A stretch of DNA of 64,000 bases from Sinosporangium album (GTDB taxonomy: Bacteria; Actinomycetota; Actinomycetes; Streptosporangiales; Streptosporangiaceae): NCBI RefSeq assembly GCF_900100605.1, contig NZ_FNCN01000006.1:150476-214475 (forward strand), read 5' to 3'. Positions within the stretch are counted from its first letter, which is position 1; every line of letters starts with the position of its first letter. A model generated the notes under the pieces. It did not search any database, was not told the origin of the DNA, and saw nothing but the letters and a program-made list of their open reading frames with translations. A program made the translations under genes and the position numbers. This document shows positions 57,574 through 64,000 of this stretch, one piece after another.

Positions 57574-58063
57574 GGCGCCTCAGCGTACCCGCCCTTGGCG
57601 AGGATCTGGTGCGGGGGCGTCCGCCCATGGCTGAGCGGCCGTTCCGGGTAGCCTCGGGAGGCACGACCGCCCAGCGTCCTGGTCATCCCGGACATACGCT
57701 CTGGCATCCGGTCCCGTCTCAGGCGGTGAACCGGAAGGTGGCGTGCGCGGCCAGGAGGGGTCCATAGACGGACCATCACGGGAGCATGCGCAGATGTCCA
57801 GATTTCCCATGTGGTCTACACCTATGATCTGTCGCCAGAGTAAACCCAACAGCCACCGAGTGGACTACGTTTCACAAGGCTTCTCGGAATGACTTTCACT
57901 TCGGCCTTGCGCGGAGGTGGAAGCCGACCCCGGTAATCTGGTGCCAGCGCCGAAATCCGCATCGCCGGAACTGCAAGACCAGCACCGACGCCACCGAGAC
58001 GGAGCACTGAGACCGAGCACCACGGGCGCGACCGATCAGCGAACCGGAAAGGACCGTGCAGTC
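57574..58063. other. Divergent intergenic region purK/gtrA-like
   Basis: 490 bases without a convincing gene. It should contain promoters for purK (left) and the GtrA-like gene (right). Open frames within it are shadows without similarity. An AT-richer part lies near 57,790-57,900. I see no tRNA or obvious riboswitch. Confidence 0.5.
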
Positions 58064-58843
58064 GTGCAGCTACTTCGACGCGCTTATGATCAAATTGCCC
58101 ACCTCGTACATGAGATGGCAAAGTTCGGCGTGATCGGGGCTGTGGCCTTCGTGATCGACTTCTCTTTGTCTAACTATCTGAGGTTCGGCCTGGAGTGGGG
58201 TCCACTGATCTCCAAGGTCGTGGGCACGGTCGTCGCGGCGACCTTCGCCTACGCCGGCAATCGACTCTGGACCTTCCGCCACCGGGAGCAAAGCGGACTC
58301 GCGCGGGAATACTTCCTCTTCTTCCTCCTCAACGCGATCGGTTTGCTGATCTCACTCCTGGTGATCGGTTTTGTGACCTACACGCTCGAACTCACCGATG
58401 CGGTGAGCTACAGCGCCGCCCAGCTCGTGGGGCTCGTCCTCGGCACGCTGTTCCGCTTCTGGTCCTACCGGAAGTGGGTCTTCCTGGCGCCCGCCACGGC
58501 CGAAGCGGGCTCGGCGCCCGGTGAGCCCGCCGAGATCCCCACCCCTCGCGCGCCACTGCCGAACACGCAGCCGAACACATGGCCGAACACGCTGCCGAAC
58601 ACTGCGAACGGCAGCGCCACGAACGGCACCGTGAACGGCACTGCGAATGGCGGCGCTCCACATGACCGCGCCACACACAACAGCGCCACACACAACAGCG
58701 CCACACACAACAGCGCCACACACAACAGCGCCACACACAACAGCGCCACACACAACACTGCGCACGACAGGACCGCCACCCGTCCCATGGGGAGCGGCAT
58801 GCCGGGAGCGACCGCCGAGCAGGCAGCCGCGAGCGGCCGCTAG
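58064..58843 (+). CDS. GtrA-like membrane protein with repetitive C-terminal tail
   Basis: 259 residues from GTG at 58064, with AAAGGA upstream. Four TM helices occupy residues 20-140 and match the GtrA family (KFGVIGAVAFVIDFSLSN, NRLWTFRH, FRFWSYRKWVFL), which help move polyprenyl-linked sugars or stand beside glycosyltransferases. The final 110 residues are a hydrophilic Asn/Thr/Pro/His-rich tail with PNT, NGT and NSATH repeats. The tail is not a GtrA feature and may have grown by repeat expansion. Next to purK, as in other actinomycetes. Confidence 0.85.
   Translation: MQLLRRAYDQIAHLVHEMAKFGVIGAVAFVIDFSLSNYLRFGLEWGPLISKVVGTVVAATFAYAGNRLWTFRHREQSGLAREYFLFFLLNAIGLLISLLVIGFVTYTLELTDAVSYSAAQLVGLVLGTLFRFWSYRKWVFLAPATAEAGSAPGEPAEIPTPRAPLPNTQPNTWPNTLPNTANGSATNGTVNGTANGGAPHDRATHNSATHNSATHNSATHNSATHNSATHNTAHDRTATRPMGSGMPGATAEQAAASGR
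58668..58757 (+). repeat. Six tandem 15-bp coding repeats
   Basis: The unit GCGCCACACACAACA is repeated exactly six times in the 3' end of the GtrA-like gene, coding an Ala-Thr-His-Asn-Ser pentapeptide. Exact identity indicates recent slipped-strand expansion; a 15-base unit keeps the frame. Confidence 0.93.
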
Positions 58844-59003
58844 GCCGACGTCGACCGCCACCGGCCCGACCTCGCGCCGGACGGCCCCCGTCACCCACGT
58901 GTCCAGTCACCCACGTGTCCGGTTACACACTTGTCCGGGCGCGCACGTATCCGGTCTATCCGGTCCCGCATCTGTCCGACCTCACGCTGGGCCGGTCCGT
59001 CCG

Positions 59004-60281
59004 TTAGGCCGGTCCGCTCACCACCCGGTTGCGCCCAATGTCGCCGACCGGCCGGAGGAACACGGCGAAGGCCGCGGGACGGGGGCGTACCAGCTCTAGA
59101 CGGCCGCCGTCCGCGGCGGCCAGGGCCCGGGCGAGCGTCAGCCCGAGGCCGGTGCCCGTCCCCCCGCTGACGTTGCGCTCGAACACCCGGGGCGCGAGAT
59201 CCTCGCTGATGCCCGGCCCTTCGTCGGCCACCTCGATGACGATCGACTTCTCAGAGCTGCTCGTGGTGACGGTGACCGGCCCCCCGCCGTGCTGGAGGGA
59301 GTTCTCCAGCAGAGACGAGATGACCTGACCGAGGCCGCCGGTGGTGGCGAGGGCGAAGAGGCCACGCGTGCCGGTGAGCCGTACGGTGCGACCGGCACGG
59401 CGAAACGCCGGATCCCACTCGTGGACCTGCTGGTCGAGCACCTCGTCGATGTCGATCTGCTCGGCCTGCGAGTGGCGCTGGCGCCGTGCGGCTGCGAGCA
59501 GTTCGTCGATCACGGCGGTGAGGCGCTCCGCCTGGACGATGGCGGCTTCCCCCTCCTCCTGGACGATCGTCGGCTGGTCGGCCGCGGCGACGATCTCCTC
59601 AAGGCGCATGGTGAGCCCCGTCAAGGGGGTGCGGAGCTGGTGGGAGGCGTCCGTGGCGAACTCGCGCTCCCGGTTGAGCAGGTCGGATATGCGCGTGGCG
59701 CTGCGATCCAGGACCTCGGCGACGCGGTCGAGTTCCTGGATCCCATATCGGTGTCTGCTCGGTCTCGCGTCGCCGGACCCTAGTTTTTCAGCGATCATCG
59801 CGAGATCTTGCAGGGGTAGCGTCAGACGGCGCGACTGCACGATCGCGAGCCCGACTGCCACCGCGAGCGCCGCGGCGGCCAGAGCCACGATCAGCAGGAG
59901 GCGAGCACGCACGTCTTGCTCCACCTGGCCGCGGTCACGGCTGACCCGGACGTAGACCCCGTTCTCAGAGTGGGCGTCCTCGGTCATCTGGTGACCGGTC
60001 GGGGGTTCGGTGCCGACGATGGTCGCATTGGGGGGGTTTCCGCGTTCGTAGATCTGGATATATCGATTGCGATATTTCATCTCTAGTTGCGCGGGATCAA
60101 TGGGCTGATCCTGAATCCTGGAGTATTCAACCTCCCCAAGCAGGCGTGTCGCCTCTGACCGCAGCTCCTGAGACGCCTCGTCGACGATCAGGCGGCTGAC
60201 CACGACCCCGAGGGGCACGCCCAGCAGCAGGACCGCGATGACGGCGACGACCAGGGTGGAGGACAGCAGTCTGCGGCGCAT
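59004..60281 (-). CDS. Sensor histidine kinase (two-component)
   Basis: 425 residues. TM1 (LVVAVIAVLLLGVPLGVVV), an about 100-residue extracytoplasmic sensor, TM2 (LLLIVALAAAALAVAVGLAI), HAMP, a HisKA domain with the phospho-His in DASHQLRTPLTGLTMR, and HATPase_c with SLLENSLQHGGG, DEGPGIS and GTGTGLGLTLA. Full EnvZ/PhoR-type layout. It lies three bases after the response regulator gene and is co-transcribed. The stimulus is unknown; the sensor has no recognised fold. Confidence 0.93.
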   Translation of the reverse strand: MRRRLLSSTLVVAVIAVLLLGVPLGVVVSRLIVDEASQELRSEATRLLGEVEYSRIQDQPIDPAQLEMKYRNRYIQIYERGNPPNATIVGTEPPTGHQMTEDAHSENGVYVRVSRDRGQVEQDVRARLLLIVALAAAALAVAVGLAIVQSRRLTLPLQDLAMIAEKLGSGDARPSRHRYGIQELDRVAEVLDRSATRISDLLNREREFATDASHQLRTPLTGLTMRLEEIVAAADQPTIVQEEGEAAIVQAERLTAVIDELLAAARRQRHSQAEQIDIDEVLDQQVHEWDPAFRRAGRTVRLTGTRGLFALATTGGLGQVISSLLENSLQHGGGPVTVTTSSSEKSIVIEVADEGPGISEDLAPRVFERNVSGGTGTGLGLTLARALAAADGGRLELVRPRPAAFAVFLRPVGDIGRNRVVSGPA

Positions 60282-60284
60282 TCC

Positions 60285-60953
60285 CTACTCTCGCTCGAAC
60301 CGGAAGCCGACCCCCCGGACCGTGGTGATGTAGCGCGGCTTGGCGGCGTCATCGCCAAGCTTGCGGCGCAACCACGAAATGTGCATGTCAAGCGTCTTGG
60401 TGGAACCCCACCAGTTGGTGTCCCACACCTCACGCATGATCTGCTCTCGGGTCACCACCTTGCCCGCGTCACGCACCAGCACGCGGAGCAGGTCGAACTC
60501 CTTGGTCGTCAGATGCAGTTCCTTGTCTCCCATCCAGGCCCGGCGGGAGTCGGCGTCGATGCGCACCCCTTGGACCACGGGGGTCTCGGAGGTGCCCCGG
60601 CGCAGCAGTGCCCGCACCCGGGCCAGCAACTCGGCCAGTCGGAACGGTTTGGTCACATAGTCATCGGCGCCGGCGTCGAGCCCCACCACGGTGTCGACCT
60701 CGTCGACACGCGCGGTCAGGATCAGCACGGGCGTGCCGTGCCCTTCGGCGCGAATGCGCCTGGCCACCTCAAGCCCATCCATCTCTGGCAGACCGAGGTC
60801 GAGAACGATGAGGTCGATGCCTCCCGACAGAGCCCTTTCCAGGGCCTGCGGGCCGTCGGGACTCACCTCTACCTGATAGCCCTCACGGCGCAGTGCGCGC
60901 GCCAGCGGCTCAGAGATCGAGGTGTCATCCTCGGCGAGAAGTACGCAGGTCAT
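60285..60953 (-). CDS. OmpR/PhoB-family response regulator
   Basis: 222 residues. The receiver domain has the acidic pocket at VLLAEDDTS, phospho-acceptor Asp in LIVLDLGLPEMDGLEV, and the conserved Lys in YVTKPFRLAELLARV. The winged-helix DNA-binding domain ends in TTVRGVGFRFE. Partner of the adjacent sensor kinase. ATG start. The 278-base region upstream also holds the bfr terminator; targets are unknown. Confidence 0.95.
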   Translation of the reverse strand: MTCVLLAEDDTSISEPLARALRREGYQVEVSPDGPQALERALSGGIDLIVLDLGLPEMDGLEVARRIRAEGHGTPVLILTARVDEVDTVVGLDAGADDYVTKPFRLAELLARVRALLRRGTSETPVVQGVRIDADSRRAWMGDKELHLTTKEFDLLRVLVRDAGKVVTREQIMREVWDTNWWGSTKTLDMHISWLRRKLGDDAAKPRYITTVRGVGFRFERE

Positions 60954-61165
60954 GAAGCGATCGTAGGACCTTAGGCGATCGTTTCCCGGCTACAGCGCGC
61001 GGTTTGACTCGTCATTGACCCATCCATTGACCTGGGCAAACACTGATAAATGACGGTTAGTCATCACGCAAGGGTTGGAGATTGGAGGGTACGGCTACCG
61101 CCCCGAAGGGTAGGACACCTCGGGCGACCGGCCCTCCGCCCTCCGGAACAGTCTCGCAAAAACCA

Positions 61166-61199
61166 ACACGCCCGCACGGAAGGTACCCGGCGGGCGTGT
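61166..61199 (-). terminator. Rho-independent terminator of bfr
   Basis: ACACGCCCGC pairs with GCGGGCGTGT around a 14-base loop; on the minus strand it is followed by TTGGTTTTTG. It starts about 33 bases after the bfr stop codon. Confidence 0.85.
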
Positions 61200-61231
61200 C
61201 GTGTCATTTACCCCAGTAACACGCGTATCAC

Positions 61232-61714
61232 CTAATCCGCGGACGGCGGCTCCGCGAAGCGGGCGAGGTAGAGCTGCTCGCCCAGGGCGTCGATGAGCGC
61301 CAGCTCCGTCTCCAGGTAGTCGATGTGGTGCTCCTCGTCCTCAAGGATCTCCTCGAAGATCCTCGCAGAGGTGATGTCACCCTTTTCGCGCATGAGTTGG
61401 ATGGCGGGCTTGAGGCGCTTGACCACGCTCAGCTCGATCTCCAGGTCGGCCTGAAGCTGCTCCTGCACGGTCTGCCCGATGTGCAGGGTGCCGAGCCGCT
61501 GGTAGTTGGGCAGTCCCTCAAGAAAGAGAATACGATCGGTGAGTTTCTCCGCGTGGCGCATCTCATCGAAAGACTCCGCGCGCGTGTAGGAGGCGAGCTT
61601 GGTATAGCCCCAGTTCTCCTGCATCTTCGCATGGAGGAAGTATTGGTTGATCGCGGTGAGTTCGGCGGTCAACTGCTCATTGAGCAGCTCGATGATCTGC
61701 TTGTCGCCCTGCAT
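61232..61714 (-). CDS. bfr: Bacterioferritin
   Basis: 160 residues, the normal bacterioferritin length. Ferroxidase ligands are seen in NEQLTAELTAINQYFLHAK (Glu18), AESFDEMRHAEKLTDR (Glu51, His54 and haem-ligand Met52) and LEDEEHHIDYLE (Glu127, His130). It stores iron as a 24-mer ferric core. It follows the bfd gene by 13 bases and would be co-transcribed from the promoter with the iron boxes. GGGG precedes the ATG. A terminator follows. Confidence 0.96.
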   Translation of the reverse strand: MQGDKQIIELLNEQLTAELTAINQYFLHAKMQENWGYTKLASYTRAESFDEMRHAEKLTDRILFLEGLPNYQRLGTLHIGQTVQEQLQADLEIELSVVKRLKPAIQLMREKGDITSARIFEEILEDEEHHIDYLETELALIDALGEQLYLARFAEPPSAD

Positions 61715-61727
61715 GGCGGGCCCCTTG

Positions 61728-61907
61728 CTATGCGGTCGAAATCAATTCCTCAGACCGCTTCAGCATTGCACAGATCTTTCGTACGCAGGTGGCGCAGTCG
61801 CTCCCGGCACCCGTGGTGTCGCGGATTTGCTTCGCGCTACGGGCGCCGGACGCGATGCACTCGTGAACTTCATTTTCAGTCACAGCGCGGCAGATGCATA
61901 CATACAT
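61728..61907 (-). CDS. bfd: Bacterioferritin-associated ferredoxin, 59 aa
   Basis: Only 59 residues, so easily missed. The start MYVCICRAVTENEV and the later SDCATCVRKICAML give the four cysteines of a BFD-type [2Fe-2S] domain (C-x-C ... C-x2-C). In other bacteria Bfd reduces the bacterioferritin core to release iron. The stop lies 13 bases before bfr and GGAGGAG lies 13 bases before the ATG. The tandem iron boxes upstream suggest iron-dependent control of the pair. Confidence 0.92.
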   Translation of the reverse strand: MYVCICRAVTENEVHECIASGARSAKQIRDTTGAGSDCATCVRKICAMLKRSEELISTA

Positions 61908-61940
61908 TGGGGCAGCCGAACTCCTCCACCACTGAACCCA

Positions 61941-61989
61941 TTAGGTAAGGCATGCCTAAGATAGCACTGGTTCGGTAAGCCTTGCCTTA
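61941..61989. promoter_or_regulatory. Two tandem iron boxes upstream of bfd-bfr
   Basis: Box 1 (61941-61959) is TTAGGTAAGGCATGCCTAA, near-palindromic and 15 of 19 to the consensus recalled for IdeR/DmdR. Box 2 (61971-61989) is TTCGGTAAGCCTTGCCTTA, 13 of 19. Starts are 30 bases apart, three helical turns. Tandem iron boxes upstream of bacterioferritin genes are known in mycobacteria, where IdeR activates storage. Confidence 0.7.
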
Positions 61990-62144
61990 GCCCCTGTGGT
62001 AGTAACCGCACCACCCAACCGCGGACGCCGATCAAATCACCGCGCTTCATGATTCACAGGCGAATTCAAACCGAGAAAGATCACATAAAAGGATCTCCGT
62101 CGGCCGTCCGGAGAACCCGCCGCCGACCCGGAAACCCCGCGGAA

Positions 62145-62198
62145 ACAGGCAAGGCTGCGCTAAGCCAAGCCCTGCACACGCAGGCAAGCCTGCACTAA
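62145..62198 (-). repeat. Two iron-box-like direct repeats
   Basis: On the minus strand, TTAGCGCAGCCTTGCCTGT (62145-62163) and TTAGTGCAGGCTTGCCTGC (62180-62198) agree at 16 of 19 positions. Both share TTAG and the CCTTGCCT/GCTTGCCT core with the iron boxes, but match the consensus poorly (11-12 of 19). Confidence 0.5.
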
Positions 62199-62333
62199 CC
62201 AGCCTCAGGGCCTCCCCTCAGCGACCAAGGGTCGCACCGGGGAGCCCCCGCCCTCCCTCCGGCTAAACAGAGATCGCAAACGCTCGCCGGACAAGCACAG
62301 AAATGTGATGAACATCACACTGCCGAGAACACC

Positions 62334-62366
62334 GGCAGCCCCCCGGAGAGAGTCCGGGAGGCCGCC
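62334..62366 (-). terminator. Hairpin after the metallo-hydrolase gene
   Basis: A 14-position stem with two mismatches around a GAGAG loop, beginning 12 bases downstream of the stop on the minus strand. No T-run. Confidence 0.6.
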
Positions 62367-62378
62367 GTGGAGCGAATC

Positions 62379-62999
62379 TCAGTGGCCGCGGGCCACCCAC
62401 TCGTCCAGATGCGGAACCTCGTCCGCGATGGTGGTGGAATCGCCGTGCCCGGTGTGGACCACCGTCTCGCCGGGCAGCGTCAGCAGCCGCTCCTGGATCG
62501 ACTCGATGATCTCGTCGAAGGACGAGTAGGACCTGCCCGTGGCGCCCGGCCCCCCGGAGAACAGGGTGTCGCCCGAGAAGACGACGCCGAGGTCGGCCGC
62601 GTAGAAGCACACGGCGCCCGGCGCGTGGCCGGGCGTGTGCAGGACGCGCAGCTTCACGCCGCCCGCAGACAGCTCCTCGCCGTCCGCGAGAGGCGCGTAC
62701 GGCACGGCGTCGCCGTACACCGCCTCCCACAGAGGCTGGTCGGCGGGGTGCAGCAGGATGGGCGCGCCGGTGGCCTCGGCGAGCTCGCGGGCGGCGTTGA
62801 TGTGGTCGTTGTGCGCATGGGTGCAGGCGATGGCGGTGACCCGGCGGCCGGCGACGCCGTCGAGGATCGCCTGAGCGTCGTGGGCGGCGTCGATGACGAT
62901 GACCTCCTCGCCCGATCCGACGAGCCAGACGTTGTTGTCGACGTCCCAGGTGCCGCCGTCGAGGCTGAAGGTGCCGGAGGTGACGACTCTGGTGATCAC
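62379..62999 (-). CDS. Metallo-beta-lactamase-fold hydrolase
   Basis: 206 residues. Zinc motif [11 protein letters not shown] (HxHxDH), the [12 protein letters not shown] His, SGDTLFSG Asp and [10 protein letters not shown] His are present, as in glyoxalase-II-like enzymes. The GTG overlaps the dehydrogenase stop by four bases (GTGA), so both are coupled. In mycobacteria the corresponding gene beside the mycothiol-dependent dehydrogenase is thought to hydrolyse an S-formylmycothiol-type thioester or similar product. That reaction here is inferred. Confidence 0.88.
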   Translation of the reverse strand: MITRVVTSGTFSLDGGTWDVDNNVWLVGSGEEVIVIDAAHDAQAILDGVAGRRVTAIACTHAHNDHINAARELAEATGAPILLHPADQPLWEAVYGDAVPYAPLADGEELSAGGVKLRVLHTPGHAPGAVCFYAADLGVVFSGDTLFSGGPGATGRSYSSFDEIIESIQERLLTLPGETVVHTGHGDSTTIADEVPHLDEWVARGH

Positions 63000-64000
63000 A
63001 GGACCACCACCGAGCGCAGCACCTCTCCGCGGTGCATCTTGGCGAACGCCTCCTCGACGTCGCCGAGGCCGATGGTCTCGGTGACGAAGCCGTCCAGGTT
63101 GAGCCTGCCCTGGAGGTAGAGGTCGATGAGCATGGGGAAGTCGCGGCTCGGCAGGCAGTCGCCGTACCACGACGACTTCAGCGCGCCGCCGCGCCCGAAG
63201 ACATCGAGCAGGGGCAGTTCCAGGGTCATGTCGGGGGTGGGCACGCCGACGAGGACGACGGTGCCCGCGAGGTCGCGGGCGTAGAACGCCTGCTTGTAGG
63301 TCTCGGGGCGGCCCACGGCGTCGATGACGACGTCGGCGCCGTTTCCGCCGGTGAGCTCGCGGATGGCCTCGACGGGGTCGGTGGCGGCCGAGTTGACCGT
63401 GTGGGTCGCGCCGAATCCGCGGGCCCACTCAAGCTTCCTGTCGTCGATGTCCACCGCGATGATCTTGGATGCCCCGGCGAGCGAGGCTCCGAGTACGGCT
63501 GCGTCGCCGACCCCGCCGCAGCCGATGACCGCGACGCTGTCACCGCGCGTGACGCCGCCGGTGTTGATCGCGGCTCCGAGGCCGGCCATGATGCCGCAGC
63601 CGAGCAGGCCGGCCACGGCGGGCGGGGCCGCGGGGTCGACCTTGGTGCACTGCCCTGCGGCGACCAGGGTCTTCTCGGCGAAGGCGCCGATGCCGAGGGC
63701 GGGGCTGAGCGGCGTGCCGTCGGCCAGCGTCATCTTCTGGGCGGCGTTGTGGGTGCTGAAGCAGTACCAGGGTCTACCGCGCCGACAGGCCCGGCATTCG
63801 CCGCAGACGGCCCGCCAGTTGAGGATCACGTAGTCGCCGGGGGACACGGTGGTGACGCCGGGGCCGACGGCCTCGACGATGCCCGCGGCCTCGTGGCCGA
63901 GCAGGAACGGGAAGTCGTCGTTGATCCCGCCTTCGCGATAGTGCAGGTCGGTGTGGCAGACCCCGCAGGCCTGGACGTTGACCACCGCCTCGCCCGGCCC
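62996..64000 (-). CDS. mscR: S-(hydroxymethyl)mycothiol dehydrogenase, partial at window end
   Basis: 335 codons are visible; the first 25-30 residues lie outside the window. Class III zinc alcohol dehydrogenase: catalytic zinc at GVCHTDLHY and [13 protein letters not shown], four structural-zinc cysteines in [15 protein letters not shown], and cofactor loop [28 protein letters not shown] and [13 protein letters not shown] are close to mycothiol-dependent enzymes. It oxidises the formaldehyde-mycothiol adduct with NAD+. The coupled hydrolase would complete detoxification. The name mscR is given by resemblance. Confidence 0.88.
   Translation of the reverse strand, partial: GPGEAVVNVQACGVCHTDLHYREGGINDDFPFLLGHEAAGIVEAVGPGVTTVSPGDYVILNWRAVCGECRACRRGRPWYCFSTHNAAQKMTLADGTPLSPALGIGAFAEKTLVAAGQCTKVDPAAPPAVAGLLGCGIMAGLGAAINTGGVTRGDSVAVIGCGGVGDAAVLGASLAGASKIIAVDIDDRKLEWARGFGATHTVNSAATDPVEAIRELTGGNGADVVIDAVGRPETYKQAFYARDLAGTVVLVGVPTPDMTLELPLLDVFGRGGALKSSWYGDCLPSRDFPMLIDLYLQGRLNLDGFVTETIGLGDVEEAFAKMHRGEVLRSVVVL

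Larger units (their letters stand above)
61908..62378. other. Intergenic region upstream of bfd
   Basis: 471 bases without a gene. It holds two iron boxes near the bfd start, two further related repeats about 200 bases upstream, and the hairpin terminator of the hydrolase gene. A short AT-rich part near 62,040-62,100 may carry a promoter. Confidence 0.65.

Noticed and set aside
58668-58757. Short regular repeats that might suggest a CRISPR array
   Set aside because: They are gap-free, lie inside a coding frame and have no spacers or cas genes.
58890-58920. Two copies of GTCACCCACGTGTCC between convergent genes
   Set aside because: Only two copies in a convergent gap; further copies are degenerate, and no promoter is expected there.

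Overview
The window is high-GC chromosomal DNA from an actinomycete, most likely a Streptosporangiales-type genus. This is inferred from LytR-CpsA-Psr proteins, mycothiol-dependent formaldehyde detoxification, DUF6879/DUF6082-type small genes, GTG/TTG starts and iron-box motifs of the IdeR/DmdR type. The genus cannot be fixed from the sequence. No rRNA, tRNA, CRISPR array, transposase or phage gene was seen.

Layout. (1) 0.1-1.8 kb: small actinobacterial genes of unknown function. (2) 1.8-13.4 kb: an envelope-glycan block with a sugar-nucleotide pyrophosphorylase, two GT4 and one GT2 glycosyltransferases, a methyltransferase, two related flippase-like membrane proteins and two large polyprenyl-sugar-type membrane glycosyltransferases. 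(3) 13.6-18.7 kb: an LCP ligase and an acyltransferase-3 protein with a very long GTDPFG-repeat N-terminus. (4) 18.8-23.7 kb: an O-methyltransferase behind a candidate iron box, a GT4, an ECF sigma factor with no usable start codon coupled to a membrane protein, and a secreted alpha-carbonic anhydrase. (5) 23.7-35.0 kb: three tandem secreted subtilases of about 1200-1300 residues with the same module order; the third has lost the catalytic Asp and His. (6) 35.6-37.5 kb: an acetoacetate decarboxylase-like protein and an M20 peptidase.

(7) 37.5-47.8 kb is the most coherent candidate system. It holds a sn-glycerol-1-phosphate-dehydrogenase-like enzyme, a nucleotidyltransferase, two CDP-alcohol phosphatidyltransferases, a DUF5941-like membrane protein, an IspD-like cytidylyltransferase fused to an SDR domain, two GT2 enzymes and a second LCP ligase. 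Together they suggest synthesis of a polyol-phosphate (CDP-glycerol/CDP-ribitol type) wall polymer or phosphoglycolipid by a route that differs from the classical Tag/Tar pathway. (8) 48.3-54.3 kb: a LuxR-type regulator behind a 30-bp palindrome, an unknown secreted protein, an alpha/beta hydrolase, a Cys-rich pentapeptide-repeat protein and an acyl-CoA dehydrogenase. (9) 54.5-64 kb: conserved housekeeping genes, namely UDP-glucose dehydrogenase, purE-purK, GtrA, an OmpR-type two-component system, bfr and a 59-residue bfd gene behind tandem iron boxes, and a metallo-hydrolase with S-(hydroxymethyl)mycothiol dehydrogenase, the latter cut by the window end.

Cells of this kind would use blocks 2, 3, 7 and 9 to make, decorate, flip and ligate surface glycans. 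The three subtilases carry malectin-type carbohydrate-binding ends and would act at or near the same surface.
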